Below are positions 32,072-40,254 of a DNA stretch of 41,507 nucleotides, piece by piece. Below the pieces are notes generated by a model. It was not told the DNA's origin, did no database searches, and saw nothing but the letters and a program-made list of their open reading frames with translations. Each line of letters begins with the position of its first letter. Positions within the stretch are counted from its first letter, which is position 1. The translations under genes and the position numbers were made by a program. Source of the stretch: Rhizobium sp. ASV20 (lineage in GTDB: Bacteria; Pseudomonadota; Alphaproteobacteria; Rhizobiales; Rhizobiaceae); assembly GCF_016429015.1 (NCBI RefSeq), contig NZ_JAELTU010000054.1:1-41507 (forward strand). The letters are read 5' to 3'.

Positions 32072-32431
32072 ATGGCAAAAATTCTGATCACGGAAGACGA
32101 AGATTCGCTTCGCACCTTCGTCGCACGCGCATTGCGCCTGGACGGTCACGAGACTGAAGAGGCAGCCGATGGCGCCGAAGGTCTGGAAAAGCTGAAGGCG
32201 GGCGGCTACGACCTGCTCCTTTCGGATATACGCATGCCCGTCATGGACGGCATCGAACTTGCGCACCAGGCGCATTCGACCTGCCCGGGAATGAAGATCC
32301 TGCTGATGACCGGCTATGCCGAGCAGCGTGAACGTGCCGACGATCTCATGGAAAAAATCGTCGATGTCGTTGCCAAGCCGTTTGCCTTGCCGGATATCCG
32401 TAAGGCTGTCGCACGCGCACTGGCTGCCTAG
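32072..32431 (+). CDS. cpdR: Receiver-domain response regulator CpdR
   Basis: CpdR is a single receiver domain with no output domain. In Caulobacter and Sinorhizobium the unphosphorylated form directs ClpXP to the cell pole and promotes degradation of substrates such as CtrA regulators. The 119-residue product has the acidic pair near EDED (residues 8-11), the phospho-acceptor D52 in LLSDIRMPVMDG, a Thr/Ser switch in LLMTGYAEQ and the conserved K in VAKPFALPDI. I start it at the ATG at 32072; an upstream in-frame ATG at 32048 adds eight residues. It likely has its own promoter. The phosphorelay genes (cckA, chpT) are not in the window. Confidence 0.9.
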   Translation: MAKILITEDEDSLRTFVARALRLDGHETEEAADGAEGLEKLKAGGYDLLLSDIRMPVMDGIELAHQAHSTCPGMKILLMTGYAEQRERADDLMEKIVDVVAKPFALPDIRKAVARALAA

Positions 32432-32494
32432 AGCGGCCAGGCTTCGAAGCGCTGATCCGTCCGGCGCTTCGCATTCCCGTAGGTCCAGACAGAG

Positions 32495-32517
32495 GAAAAC
32501 CGTCGCGTACGGTTTTC
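32495..32517. terminator. Terminator-like palindrome between cpdR and the TIGR02302 gene
   Basis: GAAAACCGT (32495-32503) pairs perfectly with ACGGTTTTC (32509-32517) around CGCGT. It lies between convergent genes and has short T-rich flanks on both strands, so it could stop both. The GGAAAACC core is like the rhizobial palindrome at 35354-35397. Confidence 0.5.
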
Positions 32518-32546
32518 GGAAATGCTCCAAGCCGTTTCCGCTCGTC

Positions 32547-35261
32547 CTACTGCCCCAGATTCAGCAGCCGTTCCAGATAGCTTCGTTCATCACTCAGGGC
32601 TGGATTGTTACTCAACCGCTCGCGAATGGCATCGAGAATTTGACGGGCGCGCTCTGCATTGATGATATCCGGCACCATGTTTTTGTCAGACTGATCTATA
32701 GGGCCATCCAGGGGGCGGCCCAGCGGGTCGCGGCCGCTCTGGCCCTTTGGTCCCGGCATCTGCCCTTGCCCCTGACCCTGGCCCTGCTGTTGCATCTGCG
32801 CCATCAACTGGTTCATCATGTCGCGGGTGCCCTTGCGCAGGGCGTCCAGCGCACGTCCCTGGCCCTGCACGGCGCCTTCGCCGTTGCCCTCGGTCAGCTG
32901 ACCTGAGGCGCCCTTCATTTCCTGCTGCGCCTTGCCGTAGTTCTGGTTCGGCTTCATGCCGAGCGAGCCCAGGTTTTTCTGGAGTTCGCTGAGCTGCTTG
33001 GTGAGGTCGTCCTGCTGCTGGCGCAGCTGCTTCAACGCATCGCGCAGCTGATCGGCCGTCATGCCGTCGGTCGGGTCGTTGCCCTTCTGGCCCTTCGGAT
33101 TTTGCCCTTGCTGCGGATCCTGCTGAGCCTGGTCCCGTTGACCCATGTCCGGTCGCGCCTGATCGCCGAGATTGGGCAGCGGCTGGTCCATCAAGCCGTC
33201 GCCGTCCTCGCTGGAATCACCGCGCTGCATGCGGTCGCGCATGGCCTGATCGAGCTTGAAAGTCTGGTCCATCAGCTTCTGCTGGTCGCGCATGATGCGG
33301 CCGAGCTTGTCCATCTGCTCGCGCATCTTGTCATTCGCCTGGCCCTGCTGCTGCTGTCCGGGTTGCGGCTTGCCGGCCTGCAGGCTGTTCATCATTTGCT
33401 GCAGCTCGGAAAGCATCTGCTGCGCCGCCTCGCGATTGCCGGAGCGGGCGAGATTTTCGATCTGGTCCATCATGCGCTGCAGGTCTTGCTGGCGCAGGAT
33501 ATTGGCGGAACGCTGGTTGGGTTGAGCCGGCATGTTGCGCATGCGCTCGGCCAATTCCTTCATATAGGCGTTCATTGCCTTGCGCAGTTCGTCCGTCAGC
33601 TTCTTGATCTCTGCGTCGGACGCATTGCGCTGCAGGGCATCGGAGAGCTTCTGCTGGGCGTCGCGCAGCGCCTTTTCCGCATCGGTCAGCTGCGCATCTT
33701 CCATGCCGAGCGCGATCTGCCAGAGATAGTCCGCCGTATCTTTCAGCGAAGCCTGATTGTACGCGAGCTTCATCCGCGTCAGCGCGGATTTGATCGCAAG
33801 GAAATTGCCGAGATCGGGAATGGTCTCTTCCGGGCGTATGGTCAGCGATTTGTTGAGCTCGATCGCCTCCGGCATCTTGCGGGTATCGAGCGCAAAGACC
33901 TGACGCTCTTCTGCGACGGCGGCTGCCAGCGGCTGACTGAAGTTGCGTGATGGCAGAATCATTTCATAGGGTGCGCTGCGCCCCGTCTGTCCGGCCCCGT
34001 CCTTGGCGACAAGCGTGATACGGACGCGCTTGCCGGCAAGCGGATCCTGCGTGAGGTCGTGGCTTGCCAGGCCCTTGCCGTTGCGGCGGTCCCGACGGGG
34101 AACGTCGAGCTTGTATTCGGGCAGGCCGTAGAGCGGGATGGCTGTCGCATCCGACTCCACAGGCACGATTTCGGCGTGTGCCTCTTCAACGCCATAATCG
34201 TCCTTGACCCGGAAGCCGAGTTCCAGGGCGCCGCTGGCAGACGCATGCGGAATGCCGTCAAAGGCAATTTCCGGCGGCTTGTCGACGACCACATTGAAGG
34301 ACCATGAGCGGCCGTTGACGGTCAGTGAGCCGGCTTTTTCCAGTTTCAGGACATGGGTGCGGGAAATCATCCCGTCGGCGGCAGGGGAAGCGGCATTGCC
34401 GGGAGCAGCCGCAGGGCTGCTTCCGGTCGCCGGTGCCTGTTTGTCCGTATCGGCCGCCTGTTCCGGAACTTCGATGCCCTTGTCGGTGCCAGCGGCCTGG
34501 AAGAGGACCTTTTCATCCGCGGAAGTGCCGGTCACGCGCACTGTCAGCTCGGAGAATTGCGGCACGTTGAGGTTATCGCTGGCGGTGGCGACGCTGCCGG
34601 TCAGATAAACCGGCGCCTCGCCCGTATAGTAAGGTGGGGTAACCCATGCGTCGACCCGGACATCCGGATTGCCCGACATGGAGGCCGGAGGCGTGAAGAT
34701 ATCGCTCAAAGAGCCGCCGCTGTTCGACATGGAAAAGCTGAAGGCCGTCACCAGCAGCAAAGCCGGAATGGCGCGCAGGGCAAAACGGTCGTAGCGGGCA
34801 ATATCCGGTCGGGGCAAGCCGGCATCGAGTGCAGCGATGCGCTCCGCCATGCGCGTCTGATGCTCGCGCCAAAGTGCCCGGGCGAAGGGGGTGTCGAGCG
34901 CCGGCTCGTCCTCCTGCACGGTAACGGGCTGATGTGCGAGGCCGTTGCGTTCTTCCAGAAGCCGGTCGGCTTCGGCGATCGTCGGCCGGTGCAGGCGGCG
35001 TAGCGGATTGAGCGAGAAAGCGAAGCCGACAACGAAGATGGCAAGGAGCAGAAAGCGCAGGATATCGGGCGCGCTGCGGAAAATGCCGAACCATGCGGCA
35101 GAAAGGAACAGCGCAAGAATGGAGGCGGGGAGCAAAAGCTTTGGTAGAAGCTGCTCCGAGATCAGGACGATCTGGGCAAACAGACGCTTGATCGCAACCA
35201 TGCGCGCCAGCGCCGGACGGCTGGCGAAAGCACCCTTCTTGGGGTTGCTAGGGCTGGTCAT
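32547..35261 (-). CDS. TIGR02302-family (DUF4175) membrane protein
   Basis: This 904-residue protein of the alphaproteobacterial TIGR02302 family has two N-terminal transmembrane helices (about 43-62 and 67-86) and a third near 158-176, then a large domain with Ig-like strands, and a C-terminal part (about 530-870) that is helical and extremely Gln/Met-rich, with tracts such as QQQGQGQGQGQ. The C-terminal repeats look like a coiled or low-complexity region. Function is unknown. It lies downstream of lysA on the same strand, separated by a 350-bp gap with palindromes, so it may have its own promoter there. Confidence 0.88.
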   Translation of the reverse strand: MTSPSNPKKGAFASRPALARMVAIKRLFAQIVLISEQLLPKLLLPASILALFLSAAWFGIFRSAPDILRFLLLAIFVVGFAFSLNPLRRLHRPTIAEADRLLEERNGLAHQPVTVQEDEPALDTPFARALWREHQTRMAERIAALDAGLPRPDIARYDRFALRAIPALLLVTAFSFSMSNSGGSLSDIFTPPASMSGNPDVRVDAWVTPPYYTGEAPVYLTGSVATASDNLNVPQFSELTVRVTGTSADEKVLFQAAGTDKGIEVPEQAADTDKQAPATGSSPAAAPGNAASPAADGMISRTHVLKLEKAGSLTVNGRSWSFNVVVDKPPEIAFDGIPHASASGALELGFRVKDDYGVEEAHAEIVPVESDATAIPLYGLPEYKLDVPRRDRRNGKGLASHDLTQDPLAGKRVRITLVAKDGAGQTGRSAPYEMILPSRNFSQPLAAAVAEERQVFALDTRKMPEAIELNKSLTIRPEETIPDLGNFLAIKSALTRMKLAYNQASLKDTADYLWQIALGMEDAQLTDAEKALRDAQQKLSDALQRNASDAEIKKLTDELRKAMNAYMKELAERMRNMPAQPNQRSANILRQQDLQRMMDQIENLARSGNREAAQQMLSELQQMMNSLQAGKPQPGQQQQGQANDKMREQMDKLGRIMRDQQKLMDQTFKLDQAMRDRMQRGDSSEDGDGLMDQPLPNLGDQARPDMGQRDQAQQDPQQGQNPKGQKGNDPTDGMTADQLRDALKQLRQQQDDLTKQLSELQKNLGSLGMKPNQNYGKAQQEMKGASGQLTEGNGEGAVQGQGRALDALRKGTRDMMNQLMAQMQQQGQGQGQGQMPGPKGQSGRDPLGRPLDGPIDQSDKNMVPDIINAERARQILDAIRERLSNNPALSDERSYLERLLNLGQ

Positions 35262-35293
35262 CGGTCCGGTTTACTCCCGATCTGACGTTGAAG

Positions 35294-35338
35294 GCCGGAA
35301 TATCGTCACACTTCTAAGAAATGCGACGATATTCCGGC
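35294..35338. repeat. Perfect 14-bp inverted repeat
   Basis: GCCGGAATATCGTC (35294-35307) pairs without mismatch with GACGATATTCCGGC (35325-35338) around a 17-base loop. It lies 33 bp upstream of the TIGR02302 start codon on the minus strand, so it would be either in its leader or in its promoter region. Confidence 0.75.
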
Positions 35339-35353
35339 GTCGTGTTTGTTTAC

Positions 35354-35397
35354 GCATTCCGCACGGAAAACCGCCAAGCACCTTTCCTGGAAATGCT
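35354..35397. repeat. Rhizobial intergenic palindrome (GCATTCC...GGAAATGC type)
   Basis: Outer arms GCATTCC (35354-35360) and GGAAATGC (35389-35396) flank an inner CGGAAAACCG and CTTTCC. The layout matches a repeat I recall as very common in Rhizobium and Agrobacterium intergenic DNA. A degenerate relative is at 25095-25138. Confidence 0.65.
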
Positions 35398-35611
35398 CCA
35401 TTTGCCCGTTGACTATGGGCGGACGTCCCACACGTCCACGCTTGCGGTGCCCGGCGAGACACCAATTGAGCAACGATAACATTCTTTGTGGCGAAGACGA
35501 GGGCACGCGGCATCAAATGCTGCTTTTTCATCCAACTTCTCTGAAACGTGACCGCTCTGGCAGATGTGCACAAGATTGCCACCCCCCGCCTCAACTGGCG
35601 GCGCAAGCCAA

Positions 35612-36883
35612 TTATCCCTCGAGCCAGGCGGGAATCGAATCGAGCGCGATCAACTCTTCATAGGTGCCGCGCGGACGGATGATATGGAACTCTCCACCCT
35701 TCACCAGTACCTCGGGAACGAGAAGCCGGCTGTTGTAGGTGCCCGCCTGCACCGCCCCGTAAGCACCGCCCGAGCTGACAGCGAGGAGATCGCCGGGCTT
35801 CGGCATGGCCATATCGCGGTCGAGCGCCAGATAGTCGCCGGTTTCGCACACCGGACCGACGACATCGGCCTTGATGCGCGGCGCGTTGGTATCGGCAAGC
35901 GCAACCGGGCGGATCTCGTGATAGGCCTCGTAGAGTGTCGGGCGGATGAGGTCGTTCATCGCGCCGTCGACGATGACGAAGCTCTTGCTGCCCGCATCCT
36001 TCACATAGATGACCTCGGTCACAAGGATGCCTGCATTGCCGACGATCAGGCGACCGGGTTCCGTGACGATCCGGCAGTTGAGGCCGCGCAGCTGGTTCTT
36101 GACAATATGCGCATAGGCTTCCGGCAGGGGCGGCGGATTGTTGTCGTCGCGATAGGGGATGCCGAGGCCGCCGCCGATATCGACGTGATGAATGTCATGG
36201 CCATCGCCGCGCAGCGTTTCCACAAGATCGCGCAGCAGCTTGAAGGCGTCGTCGAAAGGCTGCAGCTCGGTGATCTGGCTGCCGATATGCATATCGATGC
36301 CGGTGACCTTGATGCCCGGCAGGCTGGCGGCGCGATTATAGACGTCGCGCGCGCGCTCCCAGGAAATGCCGAACTTGTTTTCCTTCTTGCCGGTCGAAAT
36401 CTTCGCATGGGTGCGGGCGTCGACATCGGGGTTGATGCGGAAAGACACGGGGGCGACTTTGCCGGCGCGGACAGCCCGCTGGTTCAGCACTTCCAGCTCG
36501 GGCTCGGATTCGACGTTGAAGCAGTAGATGCCGGCCTCGAGCGCCACGTCCATTTCCTGCGCAGTCTTGCCGACGCCGGAAAACATGATGCGGCTTGCGG
36601 GGATTCCTGCGGCCAATGCACGGCGCAGCTCACCCACGGAAACTACGTCGACACCGGCGCCGAGACGGCCAAGCGTCTTCAGCACCGCCTGATTGGAGTT
36701 GGCTTTCATGGCGTAGCACACCATGGCATCGACATCGCCGAAGGCTTCGGAGAACACCCGGTAATGCCGCTCCAGCGTCGCGGTCGAGTAGACATAGAAC
36801 GGGGTGCCGACCGCCTTGGCGATCTCTGGAACCGGGACATCCTCAGCATAGAGGATGCCGTCACGATACTGAAAATGGTTCAC
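35612..36883 (-). CDS. lysA: Diaminopimelate decarboxylase
   Basis: LysA decarboxylates meso-diaminopimelate to lysine, the last step of that pathway. The 423-residue fold-type III PLP enzyme has the cofactor lysine K60 in CYAMKANSNQ, the HIGSQI loop, the glycine-rich DIGGGLGIPY phosphate-binding loop, an EPGRLIVGNAG strand, and the active-site cysteine in GPVCETGDYLA (about residue 347). The start is GTG at 36883, 13 bp after the stop of the small lipoprotein gene, so they are likely co-transcribed with argH upstream. Confidence 0.97.
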   Translation of the reverse strand: MNHFQYRDGILYAEDVPVPEIAKAVGTPFYVYSTATLERHYRVFSEAFGDVDAMVCYAMKANSNQAVLKTLGRLGAGVDVVSVGELRRALAAGIPASRIMFSGVGKTAQEMDVALEAGIYCFNVESEPELEVLNQRAVRAGKVAPVSFRINPDVDARTHAKISTGKKENKFGISWERARDVYNRAASLPGIKVTGIDMHIGSQITELQPFDDAFKLLRDLVETLRGDGHDIHHVDIGGGLGIPYRDDNNPPPLPEAYAHIVKNQLRGLNCRIVTEPGRLIVGNAGILVTEVIYVKDAGSKSFVIVDGAMNDLIRPTLYEAYHEIRPVALADTNAPRIKADVVGPVCETGDYLALDRDMAMPKPGDLLAVSSGGAYGAVQAGTYNSRLLVPEVLVKGGEFHIIRPRGTYEELIALDSIPAWLEG

Positions 36884-36896
36884 GGTCGACGCCTAA

Positions 36897-37091
36897 TTAG
36901 AGAAGCGGATCGAGGAAGAACTTCTTGTCTTCGACACCTGGCTGCTTGGTCGGCTTGCTGGCATCGCCGCCTTTTGTCGCGTGAACACTTGGCGGGTCGA
37001 GATCGCCTTTGCGGCCACATCCGACAACGGCAAGGCCGATGACCGAAAATACGACGGTCAGGCGGATGATATGCGGCATGTTGATCTGCAT
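36897..37091 (-). CDS. lptM: Small lipoprotein, LptM/YifL-like
   Basis: This 64-residue protein has a short signal sequence ending in VVGC with the acylated cysteine followed by GRKGDLDPP, the pattern of the LptM (YifL) family, which in E. coli aids assembly of the LPS translocon LptDE. The tail is Lys/Pro-rich. The ATG at 37091 has an AGAGG site; an ATG four codons later is an alternative. It lies between argH and lysA, as in many alphaproteobacteria and also near lysA in E. coli. The functional assignment for rhizobia is by similarity only. Confidence 0.8.
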   Translation of the reverse strand: MQINMPHIIRLTVVFSVIGLAVVGCGRKGDLDPPSVHATKGGDASKPTKQPGVEDKKFFLDPLL

Positions 37092-37187
37092 CGAAATCCT
37101 CTTGGGCGACAAAACGCGAAAGTCATTCTTCTTAGCGAAGTTTCCGCGTCTTGTGCACCCTGATTGTTTGGGTGCGGTTTCGGTACA

Positions 37188-37231
37188 GCATCGGCCCGAA
37201 AATCGGAATCGATTTTCGGAAAGCCTGATGC
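37188..37231. repeat. Rhizobial palindrome between argH and lptM
   Basis: Outer arms GCATC (37188-37192) and GATGC (37227-37231) and an inner stem CCGAAAATCG/CGATTTTCGG with a GAAT loop make a long near-perfect hairpin. It belongs to the same class as the element at 31064-31102. It may attenuate or process the argH-lptM transcript. Confidence 0.65.
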
Positions 37232-37294
37232 GTAGATTCAAAGAGATATAGCGTCCTTTGCGCTTCCGAAGGGAAGCACGGCGCTCTAGTCTTT

Positions 37295-38695
37295 TCAGTT
37301 GCGAGCGCGCCAGAAAGCGATCTGCTTGCGCACTTCGGAAGGAGCCGTGCCGCCGAAACTCTTGCGGCTGGCGACCGAGGCCTCGACCGTCAGGACGTCG
37401 AAGATCTTGTCGGTGATGTCGGGATGGATCGCCTGCAGGTCGGCAAGCGAAAGCTCCGCCAGCTCGCAGGATTTGCTTTCTGCGAGCGCCACGGCGCGTC
37501 CCGTGACATGGTGGGCATCGCGGAAGGGCAGGCCCGCTTCGCGCACCAGCCAGTCGGCAAGATCTGTCGCTGTCGAATAGCCGGAGCCGGCGGCGGCCTT
37601 CATGCGGGCGGTGTTGATCGTCAGATCGCGCACCATGCCGGTCATTGCGGCGATGGCGAGTTCAAGGCTTTCAGCGGCGTCGAAGACCTGTTCCTTGTCT
37701 TCCTGCATGTCCTTGGAGTAGGCGAGCGGCAAGCCCTTCATGATGGTCAGGAGCGCCACCAGGGAACCATTGATGCGACCGGTCTTGGCGCGAACGAGTT
37801 CGGCTGCATCAGGATTCTTTTTCTGCGGCATGATGGACGAGCCGGTGGAGAAGGCATCCGACAGGCGTACGAAGCCGAATTGCGGCGTCGACCAGATGAC
37901 GATCTCTTCGGCGAGCCGCGACAGGTGCATGCCGGCGATGGCGGCGATCGACAGGAATTCGATGGCGAAATCGCGGTCGGAAACGGTGTCGATCGAGTTG
38001 CGGGTCGGCTCGCGGAAACCGAGCGCCTTGGCCGTCATGTGACGGTCGATCGGGAAACCGGTGCCGGCGAGGGCAGCAGCGCCGATCGGCGATTCATCCA
38101 TGTGCTCGATGGCATGGCGTACGCGCGAGCGGTCGCGGCCGAACATTTCGACATAGGCCATGCAATGATGGCCGAAGGTGACGGGCTGTGCCGTCTGCAA
38201 ATGGGTGAAGCCCGGCATGACTGTTTCCGCATGCTCTTCGGCGCGTTCGAGGAAGGCTGCGATCAGTTCGGTCAATGCCTGTTCGCACTTCTGCAGCTCT
38301 TCCTTCACCCAGAGGCGGAAATCGAGCGCCACCTGGTCGTTGCGCGAGCGAGCGGTGTGCAGCCGGCCGGCGGCCGGGCCGATCAGGGTCGCAAGCCGCG
38401 CCTCGATGTTCATGTGGATGTCTTCGAGGCGACGTGAGAACTCGAAATTGCCGCTTTCGATCTCTGACAGGATCGTGTTCAGGCCGTGAACGATCTTGTC
38501 TTTATCGTCCGTCGAAATGATGCCTTGATGAGCGAGCATGCCGGCATGCGCGATTGAGCCGCGGATATCCTGTGCAAACAGCTTCTTGTCGAAACCGATC
38601 GAGGCATTTATCTCCTCCATGATCGCCGCGGGGCCGGAAGCGAAACGTCCGCCCCACATCTGGTTGGAGGATTTGGTGTCCGTGCCGTCAGTCAT
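37295..38695 (-). CDS. argH: Argininosuccinate lyase
   Basis: ArgH splits argininosuccinate to arginine and fumarate, the last step of arginine synthesis. The 466-residue protein has the superfamily signature GSSIMPQKKNP (about residues 284-294) with the catalytic serine loop, plus TARSRNDQVALD and a TPGFTHLQ-like segment (MPGFTHLQTAQPV). The ATG at 38695 has an AGGTGG site; an upstream in-frame ATG at 38728 would overlap the divergent tlpA gene. Only 23 bp separate its start from that of tlpA. Confidence 0.97.
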   Translation of the reverse strand: MTDGTDTKSSNQMWGGRFASGPAAIMEEINASIGFDKKLFAQDIRGSIAHAGMLAHQGIISTDDKDKIVHGLNTILSEIESGNFEFSRRLEDIHMNIEARLATLIGPAAGRLHTARSRNDQVALDFRLWVKEELQKCEQALTELIAAFLERAEEHAETVMPGFTHLQTAQPVTFGHHCMAYVEMFGRDRSRVRHAIEHMDESPIGAAALAGTGFPIDRHMTAKALGFREPTRNSIDTVSDRDFAIEFLSIAAIAGMHLSRLAEEIVIWSTPQFGFVRLSDAFSTGSSIMPQKKNPDAAELVRAKTGRINGSLVALLTIMKGLPLAYSKDMQEDKEQVFDAAESLELAIAAMTGMVRDLTINTARMKAAAGSGYSTATDLADWLVREAGLPFRDAHHVTGRAVALAESKSCELAELSLADLQAIHPDITDKIFDVLTVEASVASRKSFGGTAPSEVRKQIAFWRARN

Positions 38696-38718
38696 GAGAT
38701 GCCCACCTGGAGAATGTA

Positions 38719-39384
38719 ATGACAGCAAAGAAGCCGTTCGGTCTGCCGTCCGTGAAACTCGTTCTGTTTGCCGCCGTCGCTGGGGTCATTGCCGGTGCGG
38801 CAGCGGTATACGTGAAGGAGGCGGGGTATGGCAATGGCATTGGTGAAACGGCCTCCGCCGATCAATGCGCTGCGGCCAAGGATCGCAGCGCGGCATTGAC
38901 GCCTTTCACCAAGGGGCAGGTCGCGGCGATGAGCGCTCCGCCCGCGCCGGTCTCGCTTCGAGATATCTCCTTCAAGGGGCCGGACGGACAGCCGCTGACC
39001 GTCGCGAGCTTTGCCGGAAAGACGCTGCTGTTGAATGTCTGGGCAACATGGTGTGTGCCGTGCCGCGAGGAAATGCCGGCATTGAACGCGCTGGAAAAGA
39101 GCGTCGGAGGCGACAAGTTCGAAGTGGTCGCCGTCAACATCGATACCGGCGACGAAGAAAAAACCAAAGCGTTCCGCACGGAATATGCCATCGACAAGCT
39201 CGGCCACTACCGCGACAACACCATGGGCGTGTTCAATGTGCTGAAGAAGCAGGGCTTGGCTTTCGGCCTTCCGGTGACGCTGCTCGTTGACGACAAGGGC
39301 TGCCTGATTTCGGCAATGAACGGCCCGGCTGCCTGGGATAGCGACGACGCGAAGAAGCTGGTGAAGGCTGCTGCGGGGATCTGA
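38719..39384 (+). CDS. tlpA: Thiol:disulfide interchange protein TlpA
   Basis: TlpA is a membrane-anchored periplasmic thioredoxin-like reductant, in rhizobia needed for copper insertion into cytochrome oxidase. The 221-residue protein has an N-terminal anchor (about 11-32), a thioredoxin fold with the active site W111-C112-V-P-C115, and the cis-proline in GLPVTLLVD. A further cysteine pair (C50 and the one in KGCLIS) is also present, as in Bradyrhizobium TlpA. The ATG at 38719 has a GGAG site. It diverges from argH over 23 bp, a pairing I recall from other Rhizobiales. Confidence 0.93.
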   Translation: MTAKKPFGLPSVKLVLFAAVAGVIAGAAAVYVKEAGYGNGIGETASADQCAAAKDRSAALTPFTKGQVAAMSAPPAPVSLRDISFKGPDGQPLTVASFAGKTLLLNVWATWCVPCREEMPALNALEKSVGGDKFEVVAVNIDTGDEEKTKAFRTEYAIDKLGHYRDNTMGVFNVLKKQGLAFGLPVTLLVDDKGCLISAMNGPAAWDSDDAKKLVKAAAGI

Positions 39385-39431
39385 CGCCCGCAGCCGTTAT
39401 CAGATCGGGAATGGGCAGCCTAAGTCAGGCC

Positions 39432-40019
39432 CTATCCATTGATCTCAATGACGATTTCCGTGCATTTGTCGCCATTGGTCGGATGGTAGTCGACGGAGCA
39501 AGCGGTCAGGACGAGAAGTACGTCGGCTTCGGCGCGCAGAAGAATATTGCCGCCAGGCGGGTTCTTCGACGCGAACACCTCAAGCCGACCATCGGGTTGC
39601 GGAGGTGAGTTCTGGAACAAGTTCACCGGGTTGGGCACGACGGGCGTGGTCATCCCCGCCTCGCGCAATGCGCCAAGGAAATTGTCGTAGCAATTGGGAT
39701 GATTGTGTAGGCCAGCACGCGCATAGAGCGCCGTATCGCATGGTGGGAACAGCATGTCGTGAGGACCTGGCGAATTATCCTCCAGCAGCGTCAGAAGCGG
39801 GTGGCCCTTCTCGCTGTAGAAGCATTCGCTTGGCTTGGGGAAGAGGCGCTCGGTGATGTCGCGGGTCTGCGACGTGCTGAGCCAATCCAGTTCATCGCCA
39901 TTTGCTGTGAATGCCCACATATCCGCGACCTGTTGCCCCTGGGGATCGATCACGCGAGCGAACTGGCCCTTTCGCAGCTGGAAGCCGCGGCCTGACTGAG
40001 GTGGAATCGTTGAACGCAT
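39432..40019 (-). CDS. DUF1989 urea carboxylase-associated family protein
   Basis: This 195-residue protein matches the DUF1989 family, named for copies beside urea carboxylase/allophanate hydrolase genes. Conserved parts are the early RVIDPQGQQVADMWAF, SFLGALREAG-like and NCYDNFLGAL segments, and the end YHPTNGDKCTEIVIEI with a conserved cysteine. Recent work links the family to guanidine or carboxyguanidine metabolism, where paired subunits form a carboxyguanidine deiminase; here there is a single copy and no urea carboxylase, so that role is unlikely to be direct. The ATG at 40019 has a strong GAGGAGG site. Confidence 0.8.
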   Translation of the reverse strand: MRSTIPPQSGRGFQLRKGQFARVIDPQGQQVADMWAFTANGDELDWLSTSQTRDITERLFPKPSECFYSEKGHPLLTLLEDNSPGPHDMLFPPCDTALYARAGLHNHPNCYDNFLGALREAGMTTPVVPNPVNLFQNSPPQPDGRLEVFASKNPPGGNILLRAEADVLLVLTACSVDYHPTNGDKCTEIVIEING

Positions 40020-40254
40020 TCATGCCTCCTCACTTCTTGTCGGTGCTACTAGGTCGGCTGGGGCGGTGGCTTGGTTGTTCTACAAGCCGAGCTCGTGTTC
40101 GAGGCTCTGGTTCTTTGCGTCCCTAGAGCCTCTGCGCACCGCCATGAAGGCCAACCGCCCATGCTCCAGCAAGTCGCTCGCGCCCTGATCCTAATGTGCG
40201 CAGGCGATGGCCGAAGCATCGAAGAATTGAGATGCCCGAAAGCTGACGCAGAAA

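Larger units (their letters stand above)
35262..35611. other. 350-bp intergenic region between lysA and the TIGR02302 gene
   Basis: The region holds two palindromic elements (35294-35338 and 35354-35397, listed separately) and a weak CCGCC/GGCGG stem just after the lysA stop. A minus-strand frame over 35271-35606 runs through both palindromes and has no homology, so I do not call a gene. A promoter for the downstream gene is likely but I cannot point to clear -35 and -10 boxes. Confidence 0.5.

Noticed and set aside
35271..35606. A 111-codon minus-strand frame between lysA and the TIGR02302 gene
   Set aside because: It reads through two palindromic repeats and has no homology.
35564..37042. 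A 492-codon open frame on the plus strand opposite lysA
   Set aside because: It mirrors the lysA coding frame in GC-rich DNA and shows no homology or ribosome binding site.
40020..40254. A possible short gene or RNA between DUF1989 and hbdA
   Set aside because: Frames here lack ribosome binding sites and homology, and no convincing RNA structure is visible.
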